A stretch of 64,000 nucleotides of DNA from Brachypodium distachyon (taxonomy: Eukaryota; Streptophyta; Magnoliopsida; Poales; Poaceae): positions 50,639,355 to 50,703,354 of the forward strand of contig NC_016131.3 in the NCBI RefSeq assembly GCF_000005505.3, written 5' to 3'. The notes under the pieces are model-generated. The model saw only the letters and a program-made list of their open reading frames with translations. It was not told the DNA's origin and searched no databases. This document shows, piece after piece, positions 32,073 to 41,714 of this stretch (the first letter of the stretch is position 1; every line of letters begins with the position of its first letter). Position numbers and translations under genes: made by a program.

Positions 32073-32170
32073 CTATTACTATCTATTAAATTGGAGTTGG
32101 TGGTGATTGTTACGGACACGATATGTCAACTTTGTTAAAATTACAACAAATATGCCACTTCCCGTTATTC
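32073..32170 (+). mobile_element. Helitron 5' end, truncated
   Basis: It begins tctattactatctattaaat after a host A, identical in layout to the start at 33490. It stops abruptly at cccgttatt, where sequence duplicated from about 30740 takes over. Confidence 0.5.
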
Positions 32171-32516
32171 ACTCTTATCCGTACGTGTTTGAGTGTTACG
32201 CGACCTATACTACTACTGTTTATCGAGACTGAATGTGAATTAAAACGGCCTTGTCTCTCACTATTGTCTCTATAGTTTGTAGAGTAGTACTAAAAACACT
32301 TGTAGGATTTTAAAAAAAAACTTTTCTATCAACTAAAAACACTTTCACATAATGTTTTTTTTCTGAACCGGAGTCTCAAAGACTCAATCCATGGATCAAG
32401 AAGAATAGAATTGCCCCCGTTAATCAACGGAAAACCGGGCCGATCTAGTTGACAGAAGCTTTATACTTGATCTAGTTGACAGAAGCTTTATAATTGATCT
32501 AGTTGTCAATATATAC

Positions 32517-32621
32517 ATACTCTCTCCATTCAACAAAGGATGTCTAAATTTTGACTAAATTTGAGTGCATCTATACACCAAGTCATGTCTAGATGCATTC
32601 CAAATTTTAACAAACTTGAGA
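32517..32621. repeat. Stowaway MITE half, left of the CACTA insertion
   Basis: It begins ctctctccattcaacaaagg and runs to caaacttgaga, where the CACTA terminus starts. It is the counterpart of 1412-1516 in the other arm. Confidence 0.7.
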
Positions 32622-33345
32622 CACTACGGGAAATTCCCAGTTTGCCGGCGGCCTGGGCCTTTGCCGGAGGCTTTTTTTTAGCCGAAGGTTTTGCCGGACG
32701 GCAAAAACGAAGAGGCCTCCGGCAAAGAATAGAAAAGGCCTCCGGCAAAGAATAAAAAGGCCGCCGGCAAAGAAAGGCCTACGACAAAGAAGGGTGGCCC
32801 ACGTGGACTTGACCACTGCCTAACGATGAGAAAACGGACGAGCTTTTTTGCCGGAGGCTGGCCTCCGGCAAAGATGTTTTCAATATTTTTTTCTTTTGTA
32901 TCATTTTTCTCTCTAGTTTCAAATTTTGATGTAACCACCACTTTTTGAGTTGAAATTTTTACTGTACTTTCATTTAGCATTGATGACGAGCAATATGAAT
33001 TAAAATCATAAATTTTATGTAAAAATATTTATTTATTATTTTTTAGAACCGTTTAATAGGAAAAATGAAATAATACTAAAATTTTGTCAAAAATTCACAA
33101 TTTTTGACATGGTGCTACATTATGGCTATATAAGCTTGTCATAAAATTTTTAGGTCAATACACAAAATTAAAATAGGACAAACGTTATCAAACGTGCACA
33201 CGCAAAAGAAAAAGAAAAAAGAAAAAAAAGACAAAGGTCAATACACGAAATTAAAATAGAATATCTTTGTTGTAGGCCTAGCCGCCGGCAAAGAAAATTG
33301 CCACGCCACCGATCCGGATGAACGCGGCGTGGATCGACGACGTGG
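32622..33345 (+). mobile_element. CACTA element end (right copy), truncated
   Basis: It starts CACTACGGGAAATTCCCAG and shows the same tttgccggaggc subterminal motifs. It is an inverted copy of 692-1411. At 33345 it stops, joined to SWEET-like exon-2 sequence. Neither copy encodes a transposase. Confidence 0.75.
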
Positions 33346-33489
33346 CGAGCGTTGCGGCGGTGTCGCCCTTGTTGAACTGCGTAAGTAGTAGTACTACCTC
33401 TGTTTCTAATGAGTTTTAGGTTTGTTCAGCTTCAAAGTCAAAATTTGTATTCTTCTGTTGAGATAGAAGTAACTAACGGTGATAAGATA
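33346..33489 (+). repeat. Direct copy of 31902-32072
   Basis: cgagcgttgcggcggtgtcg, the gtaagtag donor, gttttaggtttgttcagctt and gtaactaac..gataagatat repeat the earlier segment, with a short deletion. It carries another exon-2 end of the SWEET-like family. Confidence 0.7.
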
Positions 33490-33832
33490 TCCATTACTAT
33501 CTATTAAATTGGAGTTGGTGGTGATTGTCACAGACGTGGTAGGTCAACTTTGTTAAAATTACAACAAATATGCCACTTTCCGTTATTTTCTGTCGTTCCC
33601 GTCTTATTCACGATTCCTCCTCCTCCACCTTACGACTGACGCCACCGCACCCGCGTGAGCCCATGCCCGAGCCTCCCCCTCCACCCCCAACCCGATTTCT
33701 CCTCCTCCGTCTTACAACCGATGCCAACCGACGCCACAGCACTCCGAGTAAAGCCGTCCCGTCGCCGCCTGCTTCACCTGTTCTCCCACCACCTCCACCG
33801 CCGCCAGCCGCGGGACTCGTGGGAGACGGCCC

Positions 33833-35546
33833 TGTTGGAAATATGCCCTAGAGGCAATAATAAATTTGTTATTATCATATTTCATTGTTCTTGATAAATG
33901 TTTATTGCCCATGCTATAATTGTATTGATTGGAAACTCAAATACATGTGTGGATAAATAAACAAATACCGTGTCCCTAATACGCCTCTACTAGATTAGCT
34001 CGTTGATTAAAGATGGTTAAGGTTTCCTAACCATAGACATGTGTTGTCATTTAATAACGAGGTCATATCATTAGGAGAATGATGTGATGGACAGACCCAA
34101 ACCTAAACATAGCTTTTGATCGTGTCACTTAAGTTTAAGTTGCTTATGTTTTATTATGTCAAGTATTATTTCTTTAGACCATGAGATCATGCCACTCCCT
34201 AGTACCGGAAGAATACTTTGTGGGCATCAACCGTCATCTCGTAACTGGGTGATCATAAAGGTGTTTTTCAGGTATCCCAGAAGGTGCTTGTTGGGTTGTA
34301 TGGATCAAGACTGGGATTTGTCACTCCTTGTGACGGAGAGATATCTCTGGGCCCTCTCGGTAATATAACATCCTAATGAGCTTGCAAGCATGTGACTAAT
34401 GTGTTTAGCTGCGGGGGTATTATATTACGGAACGAGTAAAGAGAACTTGCCGGTAACGAGATTAAACTAGGTATGGCGATACCGACGATCAAATCTCGGG
34501 CAAGTAATATATCGCGAGACAAAGAGAATTGGATACTGGATTAATTGAATCCTCGACATAGTGGTTCAACCGATGAGATCTTCGTGGAATATGTGGGAAC
34601 TATTATGGACATCCAGGTCCCGCTATTGGTTATTGATATTTGATCATGTCCACATGTTCTCGAACCCGTAGGGTCACACACTTAACGTTTCATGTTGCTT
34701 GGGTTAGATGAGATAAATGATGATGATATCGAATTATGATTCGGAGTCTTGGATGGGATCCTAGACGCAACGAGGAGCTCCGGAATGTTCCGGAGATAAA
34801 GATTTATATATGGAAAGTTGTTTTCAGGGTTCTGGAAAGTTTGGAATATTTCCCGGTTTTGACCGGGAAGCTTCTAGAAGGTTCCGGAGGGATCCGGAGG
34901 GTTCCACCTTGAGGCCCACCTATCCCTGGGCTAAATGGGCCTGTGAGGGAGCACCCTGGCCTTAATGGGCCGAGGGGCTAGCCCACAGGGCCCATGCGGC
35001 CAGGAGGAGAGTCCTGGCCGCGGGAGAGTCCTGGCCGCATGAGAGTCCTGGCCGCCGGAGAGTCCTGGCCGCGGGATAGTCCTGGCCGGCCACGCCTCCT
35101 CTACCCCTATATAAATAGAAGGGGGGGCAAGGGAGAGAGACACCCCAAGCTTTCAGTTGGATCTCTCTTCCCTGAGCCCTTCTCTCCTCCTCTTCTCACG
35201 CGCACGGCATAGCCCTGCCCGTGAGAATATTCACCATAGTCACCACGCCGTCGTGCTGCCGGGATCTCGTCTACCTCTCCCTCTCGCTTGCTGGATCGAG
35301 GAAGGAGGAGACAACGTGAAGCTGAACGTGTGGATACCAAGGAGGTGCTGTCCGTTCGGCACTGAGATTGATCTCATTGAAAGTTCCACTACACCAACAA
35401 CGATCTCGTGATCGTAACGCTTATCGGTCTACGAGGGTATGGTGTTCATGATCCCTCTCGTTACATACATCTAGTATATATATTCTTGGGTTTTCTTCCG
35501 CACTTCTCGTAGGAAAATTTTTGTTTCCTATGCAACGGACCCAACA
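33833..35546 (+). mobile_element. Solo LTR, BARE1/Angela-like Ty1/copia
   Basis: It starts tgttggaaatatgccctaga and ends cggacccaaca, with TGTTGG/CCAACA ends and a length of 1,714 bp. The start and many internal strings (gtgatggacagaccc, ggatcaagactgggatttgt, tattacggaacgagtaaaga) are characteristic of pooid BARE1/Angela/WIS LTRs, as I recall them. A TATA-like ctatataaatag lies at 35106-35117. Flanking bases are ggccc and ggccg, a 4/5 match for a 5-bp duplication. No internal domain, so it is a solo LTR. Confidence 0.9.
35003..35092 (+). repeat. 17-bp tandem repeat inside the solo LTR
   Basis: About five units of the form gagagtcctggccgcgg occur with small changes. They sit just upstream of the LTR's TATA box, where copy number could affect promoter strength; that is inference. 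Confidence 0.8.
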
Positions 35547-35768
35547 GGCCGACCTTGACGGCGCCATGAGCTGCTTGCTCCATTTTGCCCGCCGCGTCAA
35601 CTCCTCACTAGACCTCGCAACCCGGTGCAGCCGCATGACCGCATCCCCCAGCGTCCTAAGCGTCCCGACCTTCCCAGCCTTCACCAACCACCTGCGCACC
35701 CCCTTGCAGCTGATTCCAGCCACCGGGTTCCGTAGCAATGCACGGGCACACCTGCTAGTATATATATA

Positions 35769-35805
35769 CTAGTGGAAATGCCCGTGCCTTCCCACGGCCC
35801 ACGCA
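35769..35805 (-). mobile_element. Helitron 3' terminus facing the previous one
   Basis: On the minus strand it reads ccgtgggaaggcacgggcat then ttccactag, followed by host T. The stem is CCGT/ACGG. Its body would extend to the right and could include the gene fragment at 36.3-37.6 kb; the 5' end was not located. Confidence 0.55.
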
Positions 35806-35809
35806 CATT

Positions 35810-36320
35810 ATCGTCACGACCACTTTGAAAGGTAATCATGTGCATCATGCCGCTGAATTTTGATGATGGTTGAGCAGGGCACTGTAGCCGTTGTTGCATA
35901 AAGCGTCAATGAAATGATTTGTTTTGAAATTGTATATTTGAAACACTTATAATTGAAATAAAATTATTTTAGTTAGAAATCGATCGACATATTAGCCATC
36001 GGATTTTCATGAATTCAACGGTTCTAAAACGTCGACTGATATTTAAGACTAATTTCTTAAAAACAGCCGACTTAGAAATAGCGACATCCATAATTTATTA
36101 ATTAATCTATGATGTTACATCTACATTTGTAGAGTCTTTCTAAAGTACTCCCTCCGATCCTAAAAAGGTATTCTCAAAATATACTTTATGGTCATTCTTA
36201 TTTTGCTCATGTACTTCCTTTATACAATATATATATGCGCTGATTACCTAAAAAGTTTTGAAATTATTTATTGTTGATGAATACTAAAATAATCATAAAC
36301 ATTTTTCTTGTTACTAAAGG
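35810..36320. other. AT-rich stretch, partial MITE
   Basis: No gene seen. 36146-36190 (ctccctccgatcctaaaaag) is the start of a Stowaway-like element whose other end was not found. Confidence 0.35.
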
Positions 36321-36328
36321 TACTTACA

Positions 36329-37091
36329 TCATCATTTAGCCATTTGGCACTATCTAGCAGGCACATCAAATCACACTGTTTGACATATACTTGATCTATC
36401 TTCACCAATATTTGTTTTTTTGAAGAGTCTTCGATTACTAAATGAGCACACAGATCCAGTTCCGTCAATGCGTAATCTACAAAAAGATGGAAGTAACAGA
36501 TTTGCGTTATACCCTAATTTAGATATAATGAACATACATCCAGTTCGGTTGATGCATAATCTACAAATAGATTGAATCAACAGTTTTGCGCTATATCTTG
36601 ATGAAAAGCTCTAGCCCATTGATGAAAATCATTAGTGCAGAAGTATAAAAATAATAAGTGAAAATTTTACCTTGTGGTAGATAGTCATATGTCACGTCAG
36701 TTTTTTCTTCATCCGCCAATTCATATATCACGTCATTTATATTTTCCTCGTTCATCAATTCAGAAACTGTCGACTTGGTTGTTGATGGAGGCGATAGCAA
36801 TGGATCACCATCTATATGATCAGCTGATTCTGAACCTATCGTTTGAGAAGCATCATCTGGATCTTTTTCATCATTAGCCAGTTCAGAAACTGTCAACTTG
36901 GTTGCTGATGGAGGCGATGGCAATGGATCAGCATCTATATGATCATCTGATTGCGAACAAGTTTCAGAAACCAGAGATGATGCTGAGACGGAAGGTAAAT
37001 CATCCAAAATAACTGATTCACAACATCTTGCTTTTTTTAAAGGCCGGTTATCTAAATCCTCAAGAGTGTTTGTTTCAATGTCGTGATCCAT
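36329..37091 (-). pseudogene. Ulp1/SUMO-protease-like gene fragment
   Basis: Minus strand. The exon 37091-36671 starts MDHDIETNTLEDLDNRPLKK and holds two imperfect repeats (DDHIDADPLPSPPSATKLTV then SELANDE; ADHIDGDPLLSPPSTTKSTV then SELMNEE). It ends at a gtaaaa donor. A further exon near 36479-36329 encodes YALTELDLCAHLVIEDS, then VYVKQCDLMCLLDSAKWLND before gtaagt. The L..L...WLNDDV pattern is the entry to the Ulp1 (C48) peptidase fold. A duplicated, diverged start of this exon lies at 36563-36530. The catalytic His/Asp/Cys part is absent. Its place among Helitron ends suggests a captured host gene piece. Confidence 0.5.
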
Positions 37092-37379
37092 GGTCTGCAA
37101 GCACAAGGAAAAAAAGGTTAAGATCCCAACAGAGATATATGACACCATGAACAGTAAACAACATAATCTTAGACTTAGATGGGTCAACAATTTAAACTGT
37201 TAATTAAAAAGCATTAGAAGCATGAACATAAATATACTCCAGACAATTTGAGCAAGAAAAACAGAATCTTTAAGCAAGAAGATTCAACATGAACATGATA
37301 ATGAAAAAGAAACAAGATCTATCCCGTACCTACTGAAATTAACGGTAGATGCTTAACAAGATTTTTCCTGTACCTTGTG

Positions 37380-38305
37380 TGGAGTTCGGGCCACTCGGTC
37401 TAACGAAAGTTTGGGCGAGAAGTCTGCAATACTTCGGGCACGGCAATGTCGATCTGGTGATATTTCGGGTGCGGCAATGTCGATCTCGTGTTCTGAAGTT
37501 CAAGGGGATCGAATACCTTTTGTAGAACGGGCGAAGGATTCCATGGCACCCCATTGCTCGAGTTCATCTCGGATTTGGGATTGTGCCGTGTGTGAAGAGG
37601 AGACGGGTTGTGGGGGAGAGTTCGTCTCGGATTTGGGATTGTGCCGAGCCGAGGAAGAAGTCGGAGCGGGCCCAAGAGACGAGCGAGCGGCGGAGGGCGG
37701 AGAGAGGGGCGGCGAGGAGTGCGTGGTGAGCGGGGTGCTCCGGGGAAGGGGAAGGGAGAGGGAGGGCCGCGGCGAGAGGGGTGGATGAGAGGCGGCGCTC
37801 GGTGGAGAGGAGGCGCGCGGGCAGAGCCGGGTGCTGGCGGCGCAGCCAGGAGCAAGGGGAGGCGGAGTGGTTGCGAGCGGCGCGTCCAGGAGCAAGGGGA
37901 GGTGAGGAGCTGGGCGGCCACGGGAAGGGAGAGGCGTGGCCGGGCGGCGCTTGGGATCCAGAGCAAGGGGAGGCGGAGTGGTTGCGGGCGGCGCGGCCAG
38001 GAGCGGGATGCGAGGAGCTGGGCAGCCACGGTGAAAGTGAACGACGGGAACGGGAGGAAGAAAACGCTTCGGTACAACGGCGGACGCAGCAGGCGGTAGG
38101 AGGGGAAGATTCGGGGACCCGGTGGCATATTGTGGTAATTATGTTGAAGTGACGTACGGCGACGACGACGCCCGTACCATCTCCACCAGCAGGAGTTGGC
38201 GGTGATGATACGGTCGCGGTCGTCGCCGTAGGTTAACTTCGTTAAAATTACAACCAATATGTCACTGCTCGTTATTTTTTTTCCTCCAGTTAAAATTACA
38301 ACCAA
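37380..38305 (-). other. GC-rich putative first exon/promoter of the captured fragment
   Basis: Minus-strand sequence before 37380 carries a gtacagg donor-like junction. It includes two near-identical segments: cgacattgcc..cgaaatatcac and cgacattgccgtgcccgaag. 37560-37650 and 37850-38010 also contain internal direct repeats (ctcggatttgggattgtgcc; aggagcaaggggaggcggag). No confident reading frame. Confidence 0.35.
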
Positions 38306-38491
38306 TATGCCACTGCCCGTTATTTTCTTTTTCTTCAGTTTTTTTCACGATTTTCCTACCCCCATCTTACAACCGACGCCACCACACCCGCATGCCGACC
38401 TCGACAGAGCAATGAGTTACCTACACAGAAAATAAAAATAAATAGTTTGTGATTTTATTGACCCGTAACAACGCGCGGGCACACCTACTAG
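38230..38491 (+). mobile_element. Helitron 3' portion
   Basis: gttaaaattacaaccaatatg occurs twice, then the sequence follows the 33550-33660 / 35550 Helitron. It ends cccgtaacaacgcgcgggca then cacctactag before host T. The 5' end is not found. Confidence 0.5.
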
Positions 38492-39324
38492 TAAAGTTTA
38501 AATGTGTGCACCCTGTGATGCAGACTTGCAGGGAGGAAGATCGTCCTAGCTCTATAGTTGTCTTAAAAAATTATACGCGTGTTTGCCACTACACGAGTCG
38601 CGAGAGCTTAGGCGTGGTTTAGGACGCAGACACGCCGTGATGGTTGAAACCACGGTCGAAGCTCGCGGCGGCGGTCATGTCACAATCTCTGAGAGTCAAA
38701 CAACTCTATCCCCACAAAATAAGGTAGTCATGTACTCCAATACCACAAGTAGTACGTTCATCTGACGATGGGGAAGGAGATGCTGCCGCCGCCATATGTA
38801 CGTACATATAGTAACAATGGAACGAAGATTGGCGTGGGGTTACGTAGCATACGTACGTATACATGTTTGAATTTGTGGCCTAAAGATAAGTTGTAGCTAG
38901 GTAAAGGAAGCTGCTAAACACGCCCTGCTGATCATTTGAAAGATCGACCATATGCATTGCTAGAGAGGCGGCATATGCATGCACGTCGTGCAGCTAGCCC
39001 TAGGTAATTAACACTAATCGATCGATCATAAAGACATGGTTACAGACGCATATACATGCACGTGGAAACCACACAAGACATTCAGAAATACAAATATCTT
39101 AAAGATTCGCACAAATTATGGAACGACCCAAAAGAAGAAATACAGGCTTCCTAGATCTAGACCACGTAAAAGAATTAATGTTGTTACCAGGCATACCTTA
39201 AGTGATTTTTAAGCTGATTAGTAACTATTAACTAAAACAAAATTTCTTTGCTTCCTATAAATACAGGCTTCCTAGATGATCTAGAGCCAGATCGGGTGAC
39301 AACAAACTCATTTTTTACATCACA
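38492..39324. other. Intergenic, no gene recognised
   Basis: Only short frames. cttcctagat with nearby atacaggc occurs twice (39145 and 39265). Confidence 0.4.
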
Positions 39325-40015
39325 CTAGCTAAGTACCCGTGCGTTGCAACGGAGACATAAATATTTCAATGATTTACGTCTCAAATATAGATCACGCATG
39401 TTCATCGACCGATCGAATTTTTTCTTTCCAAAACGTAATTGACAAACACAGAACTTACCTTAATTTGTGGAACTTACCTTTCACATGGGCTTAATTTTCT
39501 CAAATATAGATTACGCATGGTTTCCTTAATTTATGTAACTTACCTTGCTATGGACTTAATTTGTGAAACTTACCCTGCTATGGGCTTAATTTGTGAAACT
39601 TACCCTGCTGTGGGCTTAATTTGTGGAACTTACCCTGCGGCGGGACTGCGTCCCATGGTGGCATCCACGGGGACCGGCAGTGCCGCACCTCATGGCGGCG
39701 GCGGCGGCGTGGACCGGCACATGGAGGGACGGACGCAGGAGGGATGGTGAGGGAGAGGAAGGGATCAAGAGGGAAACGAAGGGATCGAGCGGGTTCCGGT
39801 GGAGAGGAGAGATTTTGGAAGAGGAGAGGCTGGTGGGCGGCGGCGGCGGCGTGCGGGACGGGGAGCAGCGGTGGCATGCGGAGTGGGCGAGATGCGAGAA
39901 AAGGAAAGAGAAACGAATCGGGAGTTCGGGCGGTGGCATACGGGTGTAATTTCTGTGAATTTGAGGGGACGGACCGACGACCAACCAAACTGCAAATTAA
40001 GTAGTAGTATAAAGA
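39325..40015 (-). mobile_element. Complete compact Helitron, 691 bp
   Basis: On the minus strand it starts TCTTTATACTACTACTTAAT (right edge 40015) and ends CCGTTGCAACGCACGGGTAC then TTAGCTAG (left edge 39325). The stem CCGT/ACGG lies 11 bases before CTAG. Host A precedes TC and host T follows CTAG. Inside are four tandem units of about 30 bp (aacttaccctgctatgggct, 39535-39650) and a GC-rich segment with no recognisable gene. Non-autonomous. Confidence 0.8.
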
Positions 40016-40964
40016 TAAATTATTAAACTATTTTTTTGGATTGGATTAGTTTAGGAAAATGAGTTTGGATTGGATGTCTCCACGAACTATTGGCAAGAGG
40101 CCCGAGTAGAGTTTGAAAAAAAGTAGAGTTTAGAAAAATGAGAGGCCTGGCCTGCCCGAGTAAGTAGAACAGAACAGATGCCATGAGGCCCATGGCCAAC
40201 GTCTAGACTCAGCACAGGAGCTGCAATCAATAAAGCCAGACTGTTTCGCTCAAAAAAAATAAAAATAAAAATAAAGCCAGACTGTTATTCTCTCTCAAAA
40301 AGAAAAATCTAACCTAGCACACACGTTTCCCTGTTGGTTGGTCAATTCCTTTCCATGTTGATCTTCCTTCTTCATCCTCTCTTAATTGGCAGAAATCCTT
40401 TCATATACACTGATAATGTTACTTAACAAAAAACTCAGCGAGTTAGGTTAATATGTGATGTTGCATCGACTTGGGTGGCCTCGAGATAGATCGACCGCTT
40501 TTGACAAGCATTGCTTGAGAATTGTTTCTTTAGCAAACATGTTTTTTTTGCCACACATACATGATATTTTCTATGATTCGTATATATCTCTTTTGTTACG
40601 ACCACAGCGATATATCTCTGAGGACAGGGTCAAGAATTCCCAACCGTAGGTCCTCCACCTGTGATACCCTCCAAAGATGTTGTCAAATCTTATTGTTATG
40701 CGTGGTGTTTGGCGACTCCATTGAGTCCCTACAACACCTCTTCTTATCTGGTGCCGATGCGAGCGCCGTCTAGGAACAAGTTCTGTGCCCCACATGCCGG
40801 TCTTTTTTACCGGAAACTGCCTGACGTGTCGGTCTTTGGTGTCATCAAGTTCGTCATCGCCTCGCTAATAAACGACAATCCCTTTCTTGCTCTTCCCCAC
40901 ATTTTTCTTCTCCACTCACTCATGACTCATCATCTTCTACAAGCAGACTTTCCATCCCCTCTTA
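40016..40964. other. Intergenic, no gene recognised
   Basis: Short frames only. It includes an A-rich simple-sequence stretch at about 40250-40280. Confidence 0.4.
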
Positions 40965-41195
40965 GGGGCTCTTTAGTTTGAGCCCAAAGTTGCCCTACCA
41001 AAAATTTGGCTAGTCAAATAATTAGTGATGGTTTTGTTAGTCCATGAATTGTCCAACTTTGGCAAAAATTAAATTAAAGTTGGCTATCAGACATTGGCTA
41101 GACAAATATTTGACCACTATCCAAACAAACACCAAATTTTAGTCAATGACCAAAAAATTGGCTTCGTATGTTTTGGTAACAAACCAAACGCATCC
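40965..41195. mobile_element. Tourist-like MITE
   Basis: This 231-bp element begins ggggctctttagtttgagcc and ends aacaaaccaaacgcatcc. It is flanked by TTA at 40962-40964 and 41196-41198. Internal ccaactttggcaaaaatt pairs with aaatttggctag-type sequence. It lies about 500 bp upstream of SEC16. Confidence 0.75.
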
Positions 41196-41714
41196 TTAGC
41201 AACCGCAAGATTCGCTACATCTCCGCGAGTCAAAGCGGCATATCTCCTCTCTTTAATCAATCATCAATAACCATCTTAAATAATGTACTCCTAACATGTT
41301 ACATATAGTACCTTTTCTTTTCTTTTCTTTTCGTGAAAGAGGCGTTAACACAAATCACACGAAAGGAAATATAGTGGAGTAAGAAGACAAGAACTCCAGA
41401 AAAGGAGACGAATAAACTGACGAGCAAGATCAAAGAGATGATGAGTCGGCAGTGAAAGGTAAAAAAAAAAAAAAACGAGTCCCTCCTAAGTTGCACGTCC
41501 GTCCCCCGTCGCGTCGCGTCGCGTCTTCCACCGGAGGAATCCAAATCAAAATCAGGTCTTGTCTTCGATCGAGATCCAAAATCCAGTCTCCCCCACTCCC
41601 CTCCGACGATCCCACCGTCCCCGTCGTCCCGCCCGCGGCGACTCCTTCCTCGATCCACCGCCGCCGCGGCGCCGGATCTGGGCCGGCCTCGATCCAAACC
41701 CTAGTTCGCCGCTG
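41196..41714 (+). promoter_or_regulatory. SEC16 upstream region and 5' UTR
   Basis: It includes a pyrimidine/purine run (ttttcttttcttttcttttc, 41312-41331), an A-run at 41460-41475 and a gtcgcgtcgcgtcgcgtctt tandem at 41506-41525. The SEC16 reading frame stays open upstream of its ATG but has no upstream ATG, so translation is set at 41715. Confidence 0.45.

Larger units (their letters stand above)
33490..35758 (+). mobile_element. Small Helitron interrupted by a solo LTR
   Basis: The start tccattactatctattaaat follows host A. The end ccgtagcaatgcacgggcac then acctgctag precedes host T, with a CCGT/ACGG stem about 11 bases before CTAG. Without the LTR it is about 550 bp. The interior is C-rich (33600-33830 and 35547-35720). 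A relative with the same 3' half lies at about 38230-38491. Confidence 0.6.

Noticed and set aside
37400..38305. 301-aa minus-strand frame
   Set aside because: Proline/arginine-rich low complexity in GC-rich DNA with internal direct repeats; equally long frames exist on the other strand.
41559..41714. N-terminal extension of SEC16 to 41559
   Set aside because: The frame is open but has no ATG before 41715, and the family-typical start MASDSDDADFF begins at 41715.
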